Assembly: GCA_902779185.1 (NCBI GenBank)
Contig: CACZAM010000008.1
Span: 1-52,728 of the forward strand
Source of the DNA: an uncultured Eubacteriales bacterium
GTDB taxonomy: Bacteria > Bacillota > Clostridia > Peptostreptococcales > Anaerovoracaceae
Reading direction: 5' to 3'
DNA: 52,728 nt
The stretch's first letter is position 1, and every line of letters begins with the position of its first letter. Shown in pieces: positions 44,837 through 52,728 of the stretch. Made by a program: the position numbers and the translations under genes. The notes under the pieces were generated by a model, which saw nothing but the letters and a program-made list of their open reading frames with translations, searched no databases and was not told where the DNA came from.

Positions 44837-45856
44837 TTATTTACCTCCCAGACCGCTTAGTATCTCGTTGAATCTTGCCGGCAGCTCCGCTTCGAATGAT
44901 TTCCCTGCCAGATATCCCAGGACCTCAGATTCAGCTGCGGTCTCCGGAAACTCAATGCGGCAGGCGTGCAGAAGCTGTGTCGTAAGTCCGAAATGCTCGC
45001 GCATGTACCTGTTAACTGAAGCTGCTCCGCGTACTGCGTATTTGCTGTCGCCTATCAGTGGATGACCTGTACAGGCGAGGTGAGCTCTGATCTGATGAGA
45101 ACGTCCGGTCACGAGCTCAACTTCACAGAGAGTTGCCTTAAGCCCGTTCCCGAAGGAAAGAACCTTAAGCGGACGCACTATGGTCTCGATATCCTTACCG
45201 CCTTCGTCCAGTATCTTCACTTTGTTTGAGGACTCATCCTTAACGAGTGAACCCCCAAGATCCATTACATGCCTGATTTCCCCACAGGCTATGGTAAGGT
45301 AGAACTTGCGTATCTCATCATCTCTTATCATTCCCGCCAGCTCGCGCATCGATGCGGCGGTCTTGCCGAACAGAACGATGCCGGTGGTGTTGCGGTCGAG
45401 CCTGTTTACAGGTGCCGGCACAAAGACCTTTTCGCTTCGCGGATCATAGGAGCCGGATGCGATAAGGTAGTCCTTGACCTGGTTGGCCAGATGATCTTTC
45501 TTTTCATGCGAATCGCCGTGTGTCAGAAGACCGTATGGTTTGCTCACGATCAGCAATTCGTCATCCTCATAAACGATCCTGAAAGTACGTCTGGCTTTAG
45601 CGGAACTCTTTCCGGATCCCGCGCCAAAACCGCCCCTGCCGCGCGAAAATTTATCAAAAGCTTCGTCGGACATATAGAGCGTAAGGACTTCTCCCTCATT
45701 CAGTATGTATGACTCGTTCCTTCGCCTTGAATCGACCTTTGCATCCTTGCGAATGATTTTGTAGATCTCGCTGAGAGACGCTCCGGGGAGATACTTACGC
45801 AGGAATCTGTCGAGTCTTCGCCCGGCATCATTCGCGGTGATATGTATTTCTCTCAT
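44837..45856 (-). CDS. RluA-family pseudouridine synthase with S4 domain
   Basis: I place the start at ATG 45856 (MREIHITANDAGRRLDRFL), giving 339 residues; a TTG at 45895 would add 13 but has no ribosome site. An N-terminal S4 RNA-binding domain (about 1-60) is followed by a glycine/serine-rich linker and the RluA catalytic domain. The catalytic Asp is in NRLDRNTTGIVLFGKT. ELVTGRSHQIRAHLACTGHPLIGDSKY is the downstream family block. It converts uridine to pseudouridine, probably in 23S rRNA (RluC/RluD type). It heads the minus-strand cluster. Confidence 0.9.
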   Translation of the reverse strand: MREIHITANDAGRRLDRFLRKYLPGASLSEIYKIIRKDAKVDSRRRNESYILNEGEVLTLYMSDEAFDKFSRGRGGFGAGSGKSSAKARRTFRIVYEDDELLIVSKPYGLLTHGDSHEKKDHLANQVKDYLIASGSYDPRSEKVFVPAPVNRLDRNTTGIVLFGKTAASMRELAGMIRDDEIRKFYLTIACGEIRHVMDLGGSLVKDESSNKVKILDEGGKDIETIVRPLKVLSFGNGLKATLCEVELVTGRSHQIRAHLACTGHPLIGDSKYAVRGAASVNRYMREHFGLTTQLLHACRIEFPETAAESEVLGYLAGKSFEAELPARFNEILSGLGGK

Positions 45857-45905
45857 AACAGCACTTATTCTACCACGCGAGAGGCTTATCCTCAATATTG
45901 ACAGA

Positions 45906-45934
45906 TTGCAAATGCCTCTGCTGCAAATTATAAT
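45906..45934 (+). promoter_or_regulatory. Promoter of pncB
   Basis: TTGCAA (45906-45911), a 17-bp spacer and TATAAT (45929-45934) lie about 95 bp before the start. The minus strand also reads TATAAT at 45927-45932, a possible -10 for the divergent pseudouridine synthase cluster. Confidence 0.6.
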
Positions 45935-46029
45935 AATATTAATAATTATTAATATGCGTTAAATTGTGCTGTTTATTTCGTTTGACCGGAAGGTGACGGA
46001 ATGCGCAGACAGATCATAAGGAGAGCAAT

Positions 46030-47469
46030 ATGCTTAACGATTATAACCTTACTATGCTGACGGATTTCTATGAGATCACGATGGCAAACGGATATTTCAA
46101 TTCAGACATAAAGGACGCAGAAGCATGCTTCGATGTGTTCTTCAGACGTGTGCCTGACGGCGGCGGATTTGCCATTATGGCAGGTCTTGAGCAGATCATT
46201 GCTTACATGAAGCGTCTCAGCTTTACCGAGGAGGACACAGATTACCTCAGGAGCAAAAACTGCTTCAGCGAGGAGTTCCTTGATTTCCTCAGGGATTTCA
46301 AGTTCACATGTGACGTGTGGGCGGTTCCTGAAGGTTATCCGATATTCCCTCACGAGCCGGTCATGATAGTCAAAGGACCTCTGATCCAGGCTCAGTTCGT
46401 TGAGACATTCATACTGATGCAGTTCAACCACCAGAGTCTTGTGGCTACCAAGTCAAACCGCATCGTAAGGTCAGCACAGGGCAGGCCGGTAATGGAGTTT
46501 GGTACGAGACGCGCGCATGGAGCTGATGCTGCTGTCTACGGCGCGAGAGCATCATACATCGCCGGCTGTGTGGGTACGGCGTGCACGATCGCCGACAGAA
46601 ACCACCATGTTCCGGCTCTGGGCACAATGGCTCACAGCTGGGTGCAGAGCTTCGACACTGAGTATGAGGCATTCTACAAATATACAGAGCTCTATCCTCA
46701 GAACGCGACTCTGCTGATCGACACATACAACGTTCTCAAGTCGGGACTGCCTAACGCCATAAAGGTGTTCAAGGAGCTCAAACCTGAGAAGATGGGCATC
46801 CGTATTGATTCCGGAGATATCACATACCTGACGAGAGAGTGCCGCAAGGTGCTCGATGCGGAGGGACTCACAGACTGCAAGATCGTCATCAGCAACTCCC
46901 TTGATGAGTACATCATCAGAGATGTTATCCTTGAGGGTGCAAAGATCGACTCCTTCGGTGTCGGCGAGAGACTTATCACTGCAAGATCCGAACCGGTATT
47001 CGGCGGCGTTTATAAGCTGTCCGGCATCTGGAAAGACGGCACCATGGTGCCTAAGATGAAGATCTCCGAGAATATAGAGAAGATCACCAATCCGGGATTC
47101 AAGAAAGTCGTCAGATTCTACGGAAATGATCACGGCAAGGCAATAGCAGACCTTATCATGCTGAGAGATGAACCTATCCCTGACGGCAAACCATTCGAAA
47201 TTTTCGACCCTAACGCTGTCTGGAAACGCAAAGTGGTATATGATTACACAGCCGTCGAACTGCTCGTGCCTATCTTTGAGAAGGGCAAGCTGGTATATGA
47301 TGAACCGGACATCGATCAGATCAAAGCGACATGCACCGAGCAGGTGGATAAGCTCTGGGGAGAATGCCTGAGATTTGAAAATCCTCAGACATACTATGTC
47401 GACCTCAGCAAGCCGCTCTGGAATCTCAAGCACGATCTGCTCAATAAATACGGCTCGGCAAACCTTTAA
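46030..47469 (+). CDS. pncB: Nicotinate phosphoribosyltransferase
   Basis: The 479-residue enzyme joins nicotinate to PRPP in NAD salvage. The N-terminal signature LTDFYEITMANGYF, the active-site region FGTRRAHGADAA, TMAHSWVQSF and the C-terminal phosphate-binding IRIDSGDITYL fit PncB of Firmicutes. Length is usual. AAGGAGAG lies before the ATG and a terminator follows. Confidence 0.95.
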   Translation: MLNDYNLTMLTDFYEITMANGYFNSDIKDAEACFDVFFRRVPDGGGFAIMAGLEQIIAYMKRLSFTEEDTDYLRSKNCFSEEFLDFLRDFKFTCDVWAVPEGYPIFPHEPVMIVKGPLIQAQFVETFILMQFNHQSLVATKSNRIVRSAQGRPVMEFGTRRAHGADAAVYGARASYIAGCVGTACTIADRNHHVPALGTMAHSWVQSFDTEYEAFYKYTELYPQNATLLIDTYNVLKSGLPNAIKVFKELKPEKMGIRIDSGDITYLTRECRKVLDAEGLTDCKIVISNSLDEYIIRDVILEGAKIDSFGVGERLITARSEPVFGGVYKLSGIWKDGTMVPKMKISENIEKITNPGFKKVVRFYGNDHGKAIADLIMLRDEPIPDGKPFEIFDPNAVWKRKVVYDYTAVELLVPIFEKGKLVYDEPDIDQIKATCTEQVDKLWGECLRFENPQTYYVDLSKPLWNLKHDLLNKYGSANL

Positions 47470-47485
47470 TCAGATAAATCTGCAT

Positions 47486-47518
47486 AAAGGTCTCTTTGTT
47501 TCAGAGAGACCTTTTTAT
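47486..47518 (+). terminator. Terminator of pncB
   Basis: AAAGGTCTCT (47486-47495) pairs with AGAGACCTTT (ending about 47514) in a strong stem with a short loop, followed by TTTTAT. Confidence 0.85.
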
Positions 47519-47565
47519 GTATACAGGAAGATCAGTTGGCAATAGTAGATGAAAGGACAGGGTAT

Positions 47566-49998
47566 ATGAAGAGATATAAAGAAAAGATCCGCAGACTCTG
47601 CACTGTGCTTCTGGCTCTGATTATGTGCATGACGTTCATGCCTGCAGGCGCCTTCGCGGAAGACGAGCCTGACGTGCAGAATGGCGATGAAACCGTTGTG
47701 GAGCAGGCACCGGCACTTGAGGCACTTGAGGCAGAAGAGCCTGCAGCGGACGCATCTGCTGCAGGGGCGGATACTGCACCGGATGCTTCGACAGATGCTG
47801 CGGAGCCGTCCGAAGAACCTGTGGAGTGCACGCATACTTCTCTTAAGAAGATTCCTGCAGTCAAGGCGAAATGCAACAAAGAGGGTGTTGCAGAACACTA
47901 TCAGTGTGTTGAGTGCGGCAAGAAGTTTCTCGACGCGGAATGCACACAGGAAGTGACCGACGACAGCCAGATCGTTATTCCTGCTGATCCTGAAGCTCAC
48001 ATATGGGGAGAGTGGGAAGTAACAAAGGAAGCAACCGCTGAGCATCAGGGTGAGTCCTCAAGGATCTGCGCGGTCTGCGGAACGACAGAAACAGAACCGT
48101 TCGATTATATAGAGCCGGTAGTAGATGATGGCAGTCTGGTCAAAAAAATCAAATTCAACGACTTTGAAATGCGGTTCAATGAACCTGTTTACGAGAAGCC
48201 TGATGCAAAGCTCAATAACAGCAGAACAGGTCGTGTATGGATCAAGGGCTATAAACTGAGCATTAAGGTCAACTGGGAGAATCCGGAGGATGTGACTCCT
48301 ATAGACGGAGTTATCATTCTCAAGGGCGCAGGGAAAGACCCTACAGTGTTCAGGGAAGTAAAAAGGGTAAAGTTCAAGACATACCCGGGTGGTGTAGAAA
48401 CAATTAAGCCTAAAACATCTTTCACGGATAAAACGGTCAAGAGCAATAAAACTACATACACCTACAGAATAGTGAGTTATGTTACTCTGAGCGACGTCAC
48501 ATACATATCGCGACCTGTCAATAATGACTGGGCATCAGGCCGCATGAGCACAAGCAAACTCAAAAATGTGTATTCCGGGTCTATAAATAAGAAAAGCGTG
48601 AAGCTTCAGTCAAAGGATACAACGAAGCTAAAGGTGACTGTTTCAAAGCCTAAGACCAAACTCATGCCGGATAGCCGCCGCTGGTCTTCAAGCGACAAAA
48701 GCATTGCCACAGTCAGCAAAAGCGGTAAGGTGACCGCGAAGGCTCCGGGAACAGCTACAATCAGCTGCAGGCTGGCAAGCGGAGCTGTTGTCACGTCAAA
48801 AATCAATGTAGTCGGAGCATTCACGCCGGGAACGCCGGAGCTGAAAGTCGACTACGCAACCACGAGCAGTATTACTCTTATCTGGAATAAGGTAAAAAAT
48901 GCTACTTCATATGACATTTACAAATCCAATGACGGACTGCACTGGGAAAAGCAGCCAAGAAATACCAAAAAGACAACATACACATTCGGTAATCTGACAA
49001 AGAATCACAGGTATACTTTTTATCTGATCGCACGTAATGATCACGAGGGAGTGGATGAGTATGGAGACGCTACGACTTATACGGCTTTCAGCGACAATTC
49101 CAATGTCCTGAATCAGAAGGCAGTCGTCAAGAGAAGACCGATGACGCTGACAGGCTTCCCTACATCGACATCTCCGTATTCAGGATCATCTCTGTCATAT
49201 ACGATCAAGGTCAATCCGCCTCTGGGCAGAACGGCAAGCCTGCAGATGAGAAGCGGCAGAAAGTGGGTGACCAAAAAGATCATCAGACTTCCGGGCGGAT
49301 CATCCCAGAAATCCGTGAATATTTCGTTCACGAACGACTGGTGGGGAAAGACGACATCGTGGAGGCTTGTAATACCGCCAACGGTTACCACTTCCGGCTA
49401 CACCAGCAAGACATTAAAGATCACTGCCAGGAGGAGATATCAGAATCCTTCCTCCTATGTACAGATCAGTGACACAATAGGCAAGCACGGATACAGTCAT
49501 TATGTATCACCTGTTCTTGTTAACGGTACAAGCAGCAGGAGTGACCATGTAGAGGCACTTATAAGAACTGCCAGAAAGTATCTTGGAGACGGTTACGTGC
49601 AGAGCAGGTCCGGCGCGCCGGGCAAAGGTATCGATGAATCCGGACTGGTCATACAGGCATGCTACGGAGCAGGAGTTGATCTCTGGCCGATAAGCCCGTC
49701 AACCAGACCGTACAACTGTATTCCTAATATCATGAAATCAAAGCTCAAAGCGATTAATTATGTACCGGCAGCTGAGGGCAGCAACGATTATACTACCATG
49801 ATCCGCGGCGATCTGATCTTCTTCTCGACAAGCGAGAATGGTACCCCTATTCATATGGCGATCTATACAGGCCTTGGAGGACTCATTCAGGCAGATCCGA
49901 TCGATGGCAGAGTAAATACATCGACTATCAGAACACTTGAGGATCCGGAAGGTTCCTATAAGTACTATGTTGTCGGTGTAAGAAGAATCTTCAACTGA
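47566..49998 (+). CDS. Secreted BIG2 / FnIII / inactive NlpC-P60-like protein
   Basis: I place the start at ATG 47566 (MKRYKEKIRRLCTV), 8 bp after AAAGGA, giving 810 residues. A signal peptide ends at AFAEDE. An acidic stretch, a cysteine-pair domain (CTHTS, CVECG, CAVCG), a BIG2 domain (about 345-420), an FnIII domain (about 425-515) and a beta-rich part follow. The C-terminal ~130 residues have the NlpC/P60 fold, where DCSG is expected but GIDESG is found, so Glu691 replaces the nucleophile Cys; His763 (PIHMAIY) is kept. It is probably a cell-wall-binding rather than hydrolytic protein. Confidence 0.82.
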   Translation: MKRYKEKIRRLCTVLLALIMCMTFMPAGAFAEDEPDVQNGDETVVEQAPALEALEAEEPAADASAAGADTAPDASTDAAEPSEEPVECTHTSLKKIPAVKAKCNKEGVAEHYQCVECGKKFLDAECTQEVTDDSQIVIPADPEAHIWGEWEVTKEATAEHQGESSRICAVCGTTETEPFDYIEPVVDDGSLVKKIKFNDFEMRFNEPVYEKPDAKLNNSRTGRVWIKGYKLSIKVNWENPEDVTPIDGVIILKGAGKDPTVFREVKRVKFKTYPGGVETIKPKTSFTDKTVKSNKTTYTYRIVSYVTLSDVTYISRPVNNDWASGRMSTSKLKNVYSGSINKKSVKLQSKDTTKLKVTVSKPKTKLMPDSRRWSSSDKSIATVSKSGKVTAKAPGTATISCRLASGAVVTSKINVVGAFTPGTPELKVDYATTSSITLIWNKVKNATSYDIYKSNDGLHWEKQPRNTKKTTYTFGNLTKNHRYTFYLIARNDHEGVDEYGDATTYTAFSDNSNVLNQKAVVKRRPMTLTGFPTSTSPYSGSSLSYTIKVNPPLGRTASLQMRSGRKWVTKKIIRLPGGSSQKSVNISFTNDWWGKTTSWRLVIPPTVTTSGYTSKTLKITARRRYQNPSSYVQISDTIGKHGYSHYVSPVLVNGTSSRSDHVEALIRTARKYLGDGYVQSRSGAPGKGIDESGLVIQACYGAGVDLWPISPSTRPYNCIPNIMKSKLKAINYVPAAEGSNDYTTMIRGDLIFFSTSENGTPIHMAIYTGLGGLIQADPIDGRVNTSTIRTLEDPEGSYKYYVVGVRRIFN

Positions 49999-50032
49999 TT
50001 GTCGCTGAGATGACGGAAAGGTGGTAAAAGCT

Positions 50033-51526
50033 ATGAAAATAAAAAGAAGATTATGGGTGCTTTTGCTGTCAGCGGCAATGATAATAACATGCCTGCCTGC
50101 TGCGGTATTTGCTGAAGATCTGGCCCCGGACTCCGGTAATCAGGTGGCCGGGGAAACACAGGTTTATGAACCTAAACTGGTCGAATATGAAGGCCCGCCC
50201 CTTCGAGGTGTTCTGGGAACTGATAAACTGTTAAATCTTGAGACAGAGGATGTATCCCGCTTCATCGTAACATTCACCGGCGATATTAAAAAAACGTTTA
50301 CATATGTCAAAAAAGAATATAAGGATGAAAGCGGTAAATTTACTTCAGGAGCCTTTATAGATGTTGATTCCGAAAATGATCCGTTAACGGCAACAACGTG
50401 GCTGGATGCTGAGGTGAAACAGAATGACAAAACTCCGGTCTCCTTCAAAAAGGAAATAAATGATAATGTTGAACTGCAGGTAGTTGTGCATTATATGCAG
50501 GATGGAAAGCTTAAAGCAAAGACCCTTTCTGCATATGCTGATGTGCTTTGTGCGCCGGATGCCTATCCGACAGCAGTAGAGTTTATTCCTGCTGAAGGGT
50601 TCGTTGTTGGATGCACTGCGGGCTTCAACTATCTGACCGAGGAAGCTTTTTACGGAGAAGGCAATAAATTCAAGGTCAGCTATGTTGGCTGGACGGTAGG
50701 AGATCCCGAGAAGGGCATAGAGGAAGGCCTTGAAAAATACACAACAACGTATTACTACACTAAAGGCGTGGATCCGGATGGCGAAGAAGTCCAGGGCTTC
50801 TTTGTAAGCGGAAATGTAAACAGAAAGCGCTTTATACTTGATGAAGGCTCATACTGCGATCTCAAATTCGGTAAAGAAGCAGAAGTAAAATTCACTTATA
50901 CTGAATATGTTGAAGACTATGATGAGGATGTATCCGTAGATTTCAAAGTACCTGTAAAGGCAAACAAATATACATTCACTGCGGACAATCCGATCTTTGC
51001 ATATACGGGCAAAACGATTACGGTAACAAGCAAGAAGATCAAGGTATATGATGCGAACGGAAAGAGGATACCATCTGAAGCCTATGATGTTAAGGCAGAC
51101 AAAAAATCAAAGATGGGCTGGTATACTGCGACGATCACTCTCAACAGCAAATTCGCAGCCAGGGATAAGTACATTGACTCCATCAACACATCCTACGGTA
51201 TAGGACCTAATGCTCCGACGATACTGAAGCCTGTGGCCGGCAAAAAGAAGCTGACTGTAAAATGGAAGAAACCGAGTGCCACCCAGCTCAAGCGTATTGA
51301 CGGGTACTATATTGAGCTTTCGACAGACAAGTACTTCATGGGTAACTACAAGAGGGTCCGTGTGAGCAAAAGTGATGTCAGGAAAGGAAAGAAACTCGTT
51401 AAAAACCTCAGGAAGGGCAAAAAATACTACGTAAGATTATACGCTTACAAGACTGTCACACAGGATGGCGAGAAGTTCAAAATGGGATCCGGCTACAGCA
51501 AGGTAAAGACCATAAAGGTAAAATAA
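50033..51526 (+). CDS. Secreted protein with C-terminal FnIII-like domain
   Basis: I place the start at ATG 50033 (MKIKRRLWVLLLSAAMI), 9 bp after GGTGG, giving 497 residues with a signal peptide ending near AVFAED. The middle (~80-390) is beta-rich and not recognised by me. The last ~105 residues form a fibronectin type III-like domain (NAPTILKPVAGKKKLTVKW, then YYVRLYAYK). There is no LPXTG or membrane anchor. It lies 34 bp after the BIG2/NlpC-like gene and is probably part of the same surface-protein transcript. Confidence 0.7.
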   Translation: MKIKRRLWVLLLSAAMIITCLPAAVFAEDLAPDSGNQVAGETQVYEPKLVEYEGPPLRGVLGTDKLLNLETEDVSRFIVTFTGDIKKTFTYVKKEYKDESGKFTSGAFIDVDSENDPLTATTWLDAEVKQNDKTPVSFKKEINDNVELQVVVHYMQDGKLKAKTLSAYADVLCAPDAYPTAVEFIPAEGFVVGCTAGFNYLTEEAFYGEGNKFKVSYVGWTVGDPEKGIEEGLEKYTTTYYYTKGVDPDGEEVQGFFVSGNVNRKRFILDEGSYCDLKFGKEAEVKFTYTEYVEDYDEDVSVDFKVPVKANKYTFTADNPIFAYTGKTITVTSKKIKVYDANGKRIPSEAYDVKADKKSKMGWYTATITLNSKFAARDKYIDSINTSYGIGPNAPTILKPVAGKKKLTVKWKKPSATQLKRIDGYYIELSTDKYFMGNYKRVRVSKSDVRKGKKLVKNLRKGKKYYVRLYAYKTVTQDGEKFKMGSGYSKVKTIKVK

Positions 51527-51529
51527 AGT

Positions 51530-52570
51530 ATGTTGAAGAAAACAGGTATGGGAGCAGTCAGGGTATACGGAACCATCGGCCCCGCATGCAGGGATAAGGA
51601 AACCCTGAGGCAGATGTTTCAGGAGGGAATGGATGGAGTCCGGCTCAATCTTTCCCATACTTCGCTTGAGGAGGCGTCAGCTCTGATCGAAAGCCTGCAT
51701 GAGGCAGCCCGCGAATGCGGAGTAAGTCCGGAGCTGCTTATAGACATGCAGGGACCCGAGCTCCGGATCGGATACCTGAAAGCGCCTGTCATGCTGGCAG
51801 AAGGAGAACTGATCGAAGTCGAAGATATTCCATTCCCTGAAGCAGTAAAGAAATGTCTCAGAGAATCCGGGACAGGACAGGAAGTCTTGCTGGATGACGG
51901 TAAGATATTGCTCAGGACTGAGCATTCATCAAAGCTGCAGGGGAACAGATTGCGTGTTTCCCGCGGAGGGTTTCTGGGGAGCAGAAAAAGCGTGGCTCTT
52001 CCGGGTTGCAGTTTCCGGACTCCGGCTATGACGGAAAACGACAGGGATCAGCTGAAAAGAGCAAAAGCCTACGGCGTGACTGCTGTCATGCAGCCATTTG
52101 TGCGCAGCAGGGAAGACCTGATCGAAGTTCGCAATGTGCTGGATGAATCGGGCTGTAAAAGTGTACGTTTGCTGGCAAAGATCGAGAACCGGGATGGGAT
52201 AACCAGACTACGAGAACTTATTCCGCACTGCGATGAAATAGTGATAGCCCGGGGAGACCTCGGAAATGCTATGGATCTGTGGGAGCTCCCGGCAGCTCAG
52301 AAGTATATTTCCGCGGTATGCCGCGAGGAGGGCCGGGCCTTCATGGTAGTGACTCAGATGCTCGACTCAATGATGCACAGGCAGGTCCCGACAAGAGCGG
52401 AAGTCAGTGATATTTTCAATGCGGTTGCTGATGGAGCTTCTTCGGTCATGGTCACAGGAGAGACAGCTGCAGGGGATTATCCGGCTCTTGCCATCCGCTA
52501 CCTTTACAGAACAGTGAGGGAGGCAGAAAGATACAGATCAGAGTCGCTCGCACAGATTTTATCCGACTAA
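51530..52570 (+). CDS. Short pyruvate kinase-like protein
   Basis: The 346-residue protein has the pyruvate kinase barrel motifs: GTIGPAC at the N-terminus, RLNLSHT, LAKIENRDGI with the catalytic lysine region, EIVIARGDLG and VTQMLDSM, then PTRAEVSDIFNAVADGASSVMVTGETAAGDYP. It ends right after the barrel, so the C-terminal regulatory domain (about 120 or more residues) is missing; common enzymes are about 470-590 residues. It may be an unregulated enzyme or a divergent paralogue with another substrate. It starts 3 bp after the secreted protein gene, and the start ATG has weak ribosome-site support. Confidence 0.8.
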   Translation: MLKKTGMGAVRVYGTIGPACRDKETLRQMFQEGMDGVRLNLSHTSLEEASALIESLHEAARECGVSPELLIDMQGPELRIGYLKAPVMLAEGELIEVEDIPFPEAVKKCLRESGTGQEVLLDDGKILLRTEHSSKLQGNRLRVSRGGFLGSRKSVALPGCSFRTPAMTENDRDQLKRAKAYGVTAVMQPFVRSREDLIEVRNVLDESGCKSVRLLAKIENRDGITRLRELIPHCDEIVIARGDLGNAMDLWELPAAQKYISAVCREEGRAFMVVTQMLDSMMHRQVPTRAEVSDIFNAVADGASSVMVTGETAAGDYPALAIRYLYRTVREAERYRSESLAQILSD

Positions 52571-52582
52571 AGTATCAGTTTA

Positions 52583-52610
52583 TTGACACGTGAAGAATAA
52601 TAATTATAAT
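52583..52610 (+). promoter_or_regulatory. Promoter of ssrA
   Basis: TTGACA (52583-52588), a 16-bp spacer and TATAAT (52605-52610) are both perfect consensus hexamers. They lie 40 bp before the mature tmRNA 5' end and imply strong constitutive expression. Confidence 0.85.
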
Positions 52611-52611
52611 A

Positions 52612-52639
52612 AAGAGCGGCATATTTATCTGCCGCTCTT
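52612..52639 (+). other. Hairpin at start of tmRNA precursor
   Basis: A 10-bp perfect stem AAGAGCGGCA/TGCCGCTCTT (52612-52621/52630-52639) lacks a T tail. It overlaps the expected transcription start, so it could end the pyruvate kinase transcript or form part of the tmRNA 5' leader. Confidence 0.45.
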
Positions 52640-52649
52640 CATCACTTGT

Positions 52650-52728
52650 GGGGGTGTAAAGGTTTCGACAGGTGTGTGGAACAAGGATAAGCGAGCCGTG
52701 GCGGTGATCCACGTAAAAAGTACCCGTT
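52650..52728 (+). ncRNA. ssrA: tmRNA (ssrA), 5' part, cut by window edge
   Basis: The sequence GGGGGTGTAAAGGTTTCGAC is the typical 5' end of bacterial tmRNA, covering the alanyl-acceptor strand and D-loop-like part. Only 79 nt are inside the window; the tag reading frame and 3' half lie beyond it. It works with SmpB, encoded at 43638-44114, to rescue stalled ribosomes. Confidence 0.92.

Noticed and set aside
45857-45895. TTG start extending the pseudouridine synthase
   Set aside because: The 13 extra residues precede the S4 domain and lack a ribosome site.

Overview
The window is chromosomal DNA of an anaerobic low-to-mid GC Firmicute, most likely a gut or rumen Clostridium relative. The basis is strong AGGAGG ribosome sites, an rnfCDGEAB operon in clostridial order, DUF5688 and PnrA/BMP-type proteins, and secreted proteins with BIG2 and fibronectin-like modules. 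A family such as Anaerovoracaceae (Family XIII) is a guess. Two parts can be separated: a 20.6 kb integrated mobile element (83-20682) and about 32 kb of ordinary chromosome (20683-52728).

The element sits in the 3' end of a tRNA-Lys(CUU) gene. A 23-bp direct repeat (83-105 and 20660-20682) marks its ends, and a tyrosine integrase lies beside the right end. It carries a mobilization module (RepA-like ATPase, MobV relaxase, oriT-like site) but no conjugation apparatus, so it looks like an integrative mobilizable element. Its cargo is mainly defence: an XRE-ImmA/PIN pair, a two-gene CBASS (CD-NTase plus Cap15-type membrane effector), and a complete type I restriction-modification operon with extra small genes. 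A three-gene envelope module (PH-like plus zinc ribbon, SPFH plus SHOCT, zinc ribbon plus membrane segment plus PASTA-like domain) resembles the Bacillus ydjGHI set. An intact IS30-family element (about 4501-5936) has inserted between CBASS and restriction-modification. About 1.2 kb between the IS and the restriction genes has no convincing gene, but it holds six diverged units of about 70-78 bp and several hairpins, and is the least explained stretch.

The chromosomal part reads: tRNA-Lys (minus); a likely operon of a zinc-ribbon acidic-repeat membrane protein, a UPF0182 protein, a large glutamine synthetase and serS; an Orn/Lys/Arg decarboxylase (minus); the six-gene Rnf complex; a secreted serpin with an N-terminal BIG2-like domain; a DUF5688 protein (minus); a cytosolic ParB-like/PnrA-like fusion with a metallophosphoesterase; a minus-strand cluster of RluA-family pseudouridine synthase, signal peptidase I and smpB; pncB; two secreted surface proteins, one with an NlpC/P60 domain lacking its catalytic cysteine; a short pyruvate kinase-like gene; and the start of the tmRNA gene (ssrA), cut by the window edge.

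All calls come from reading the sequence and recognising motifs. No database search or folding program was run.
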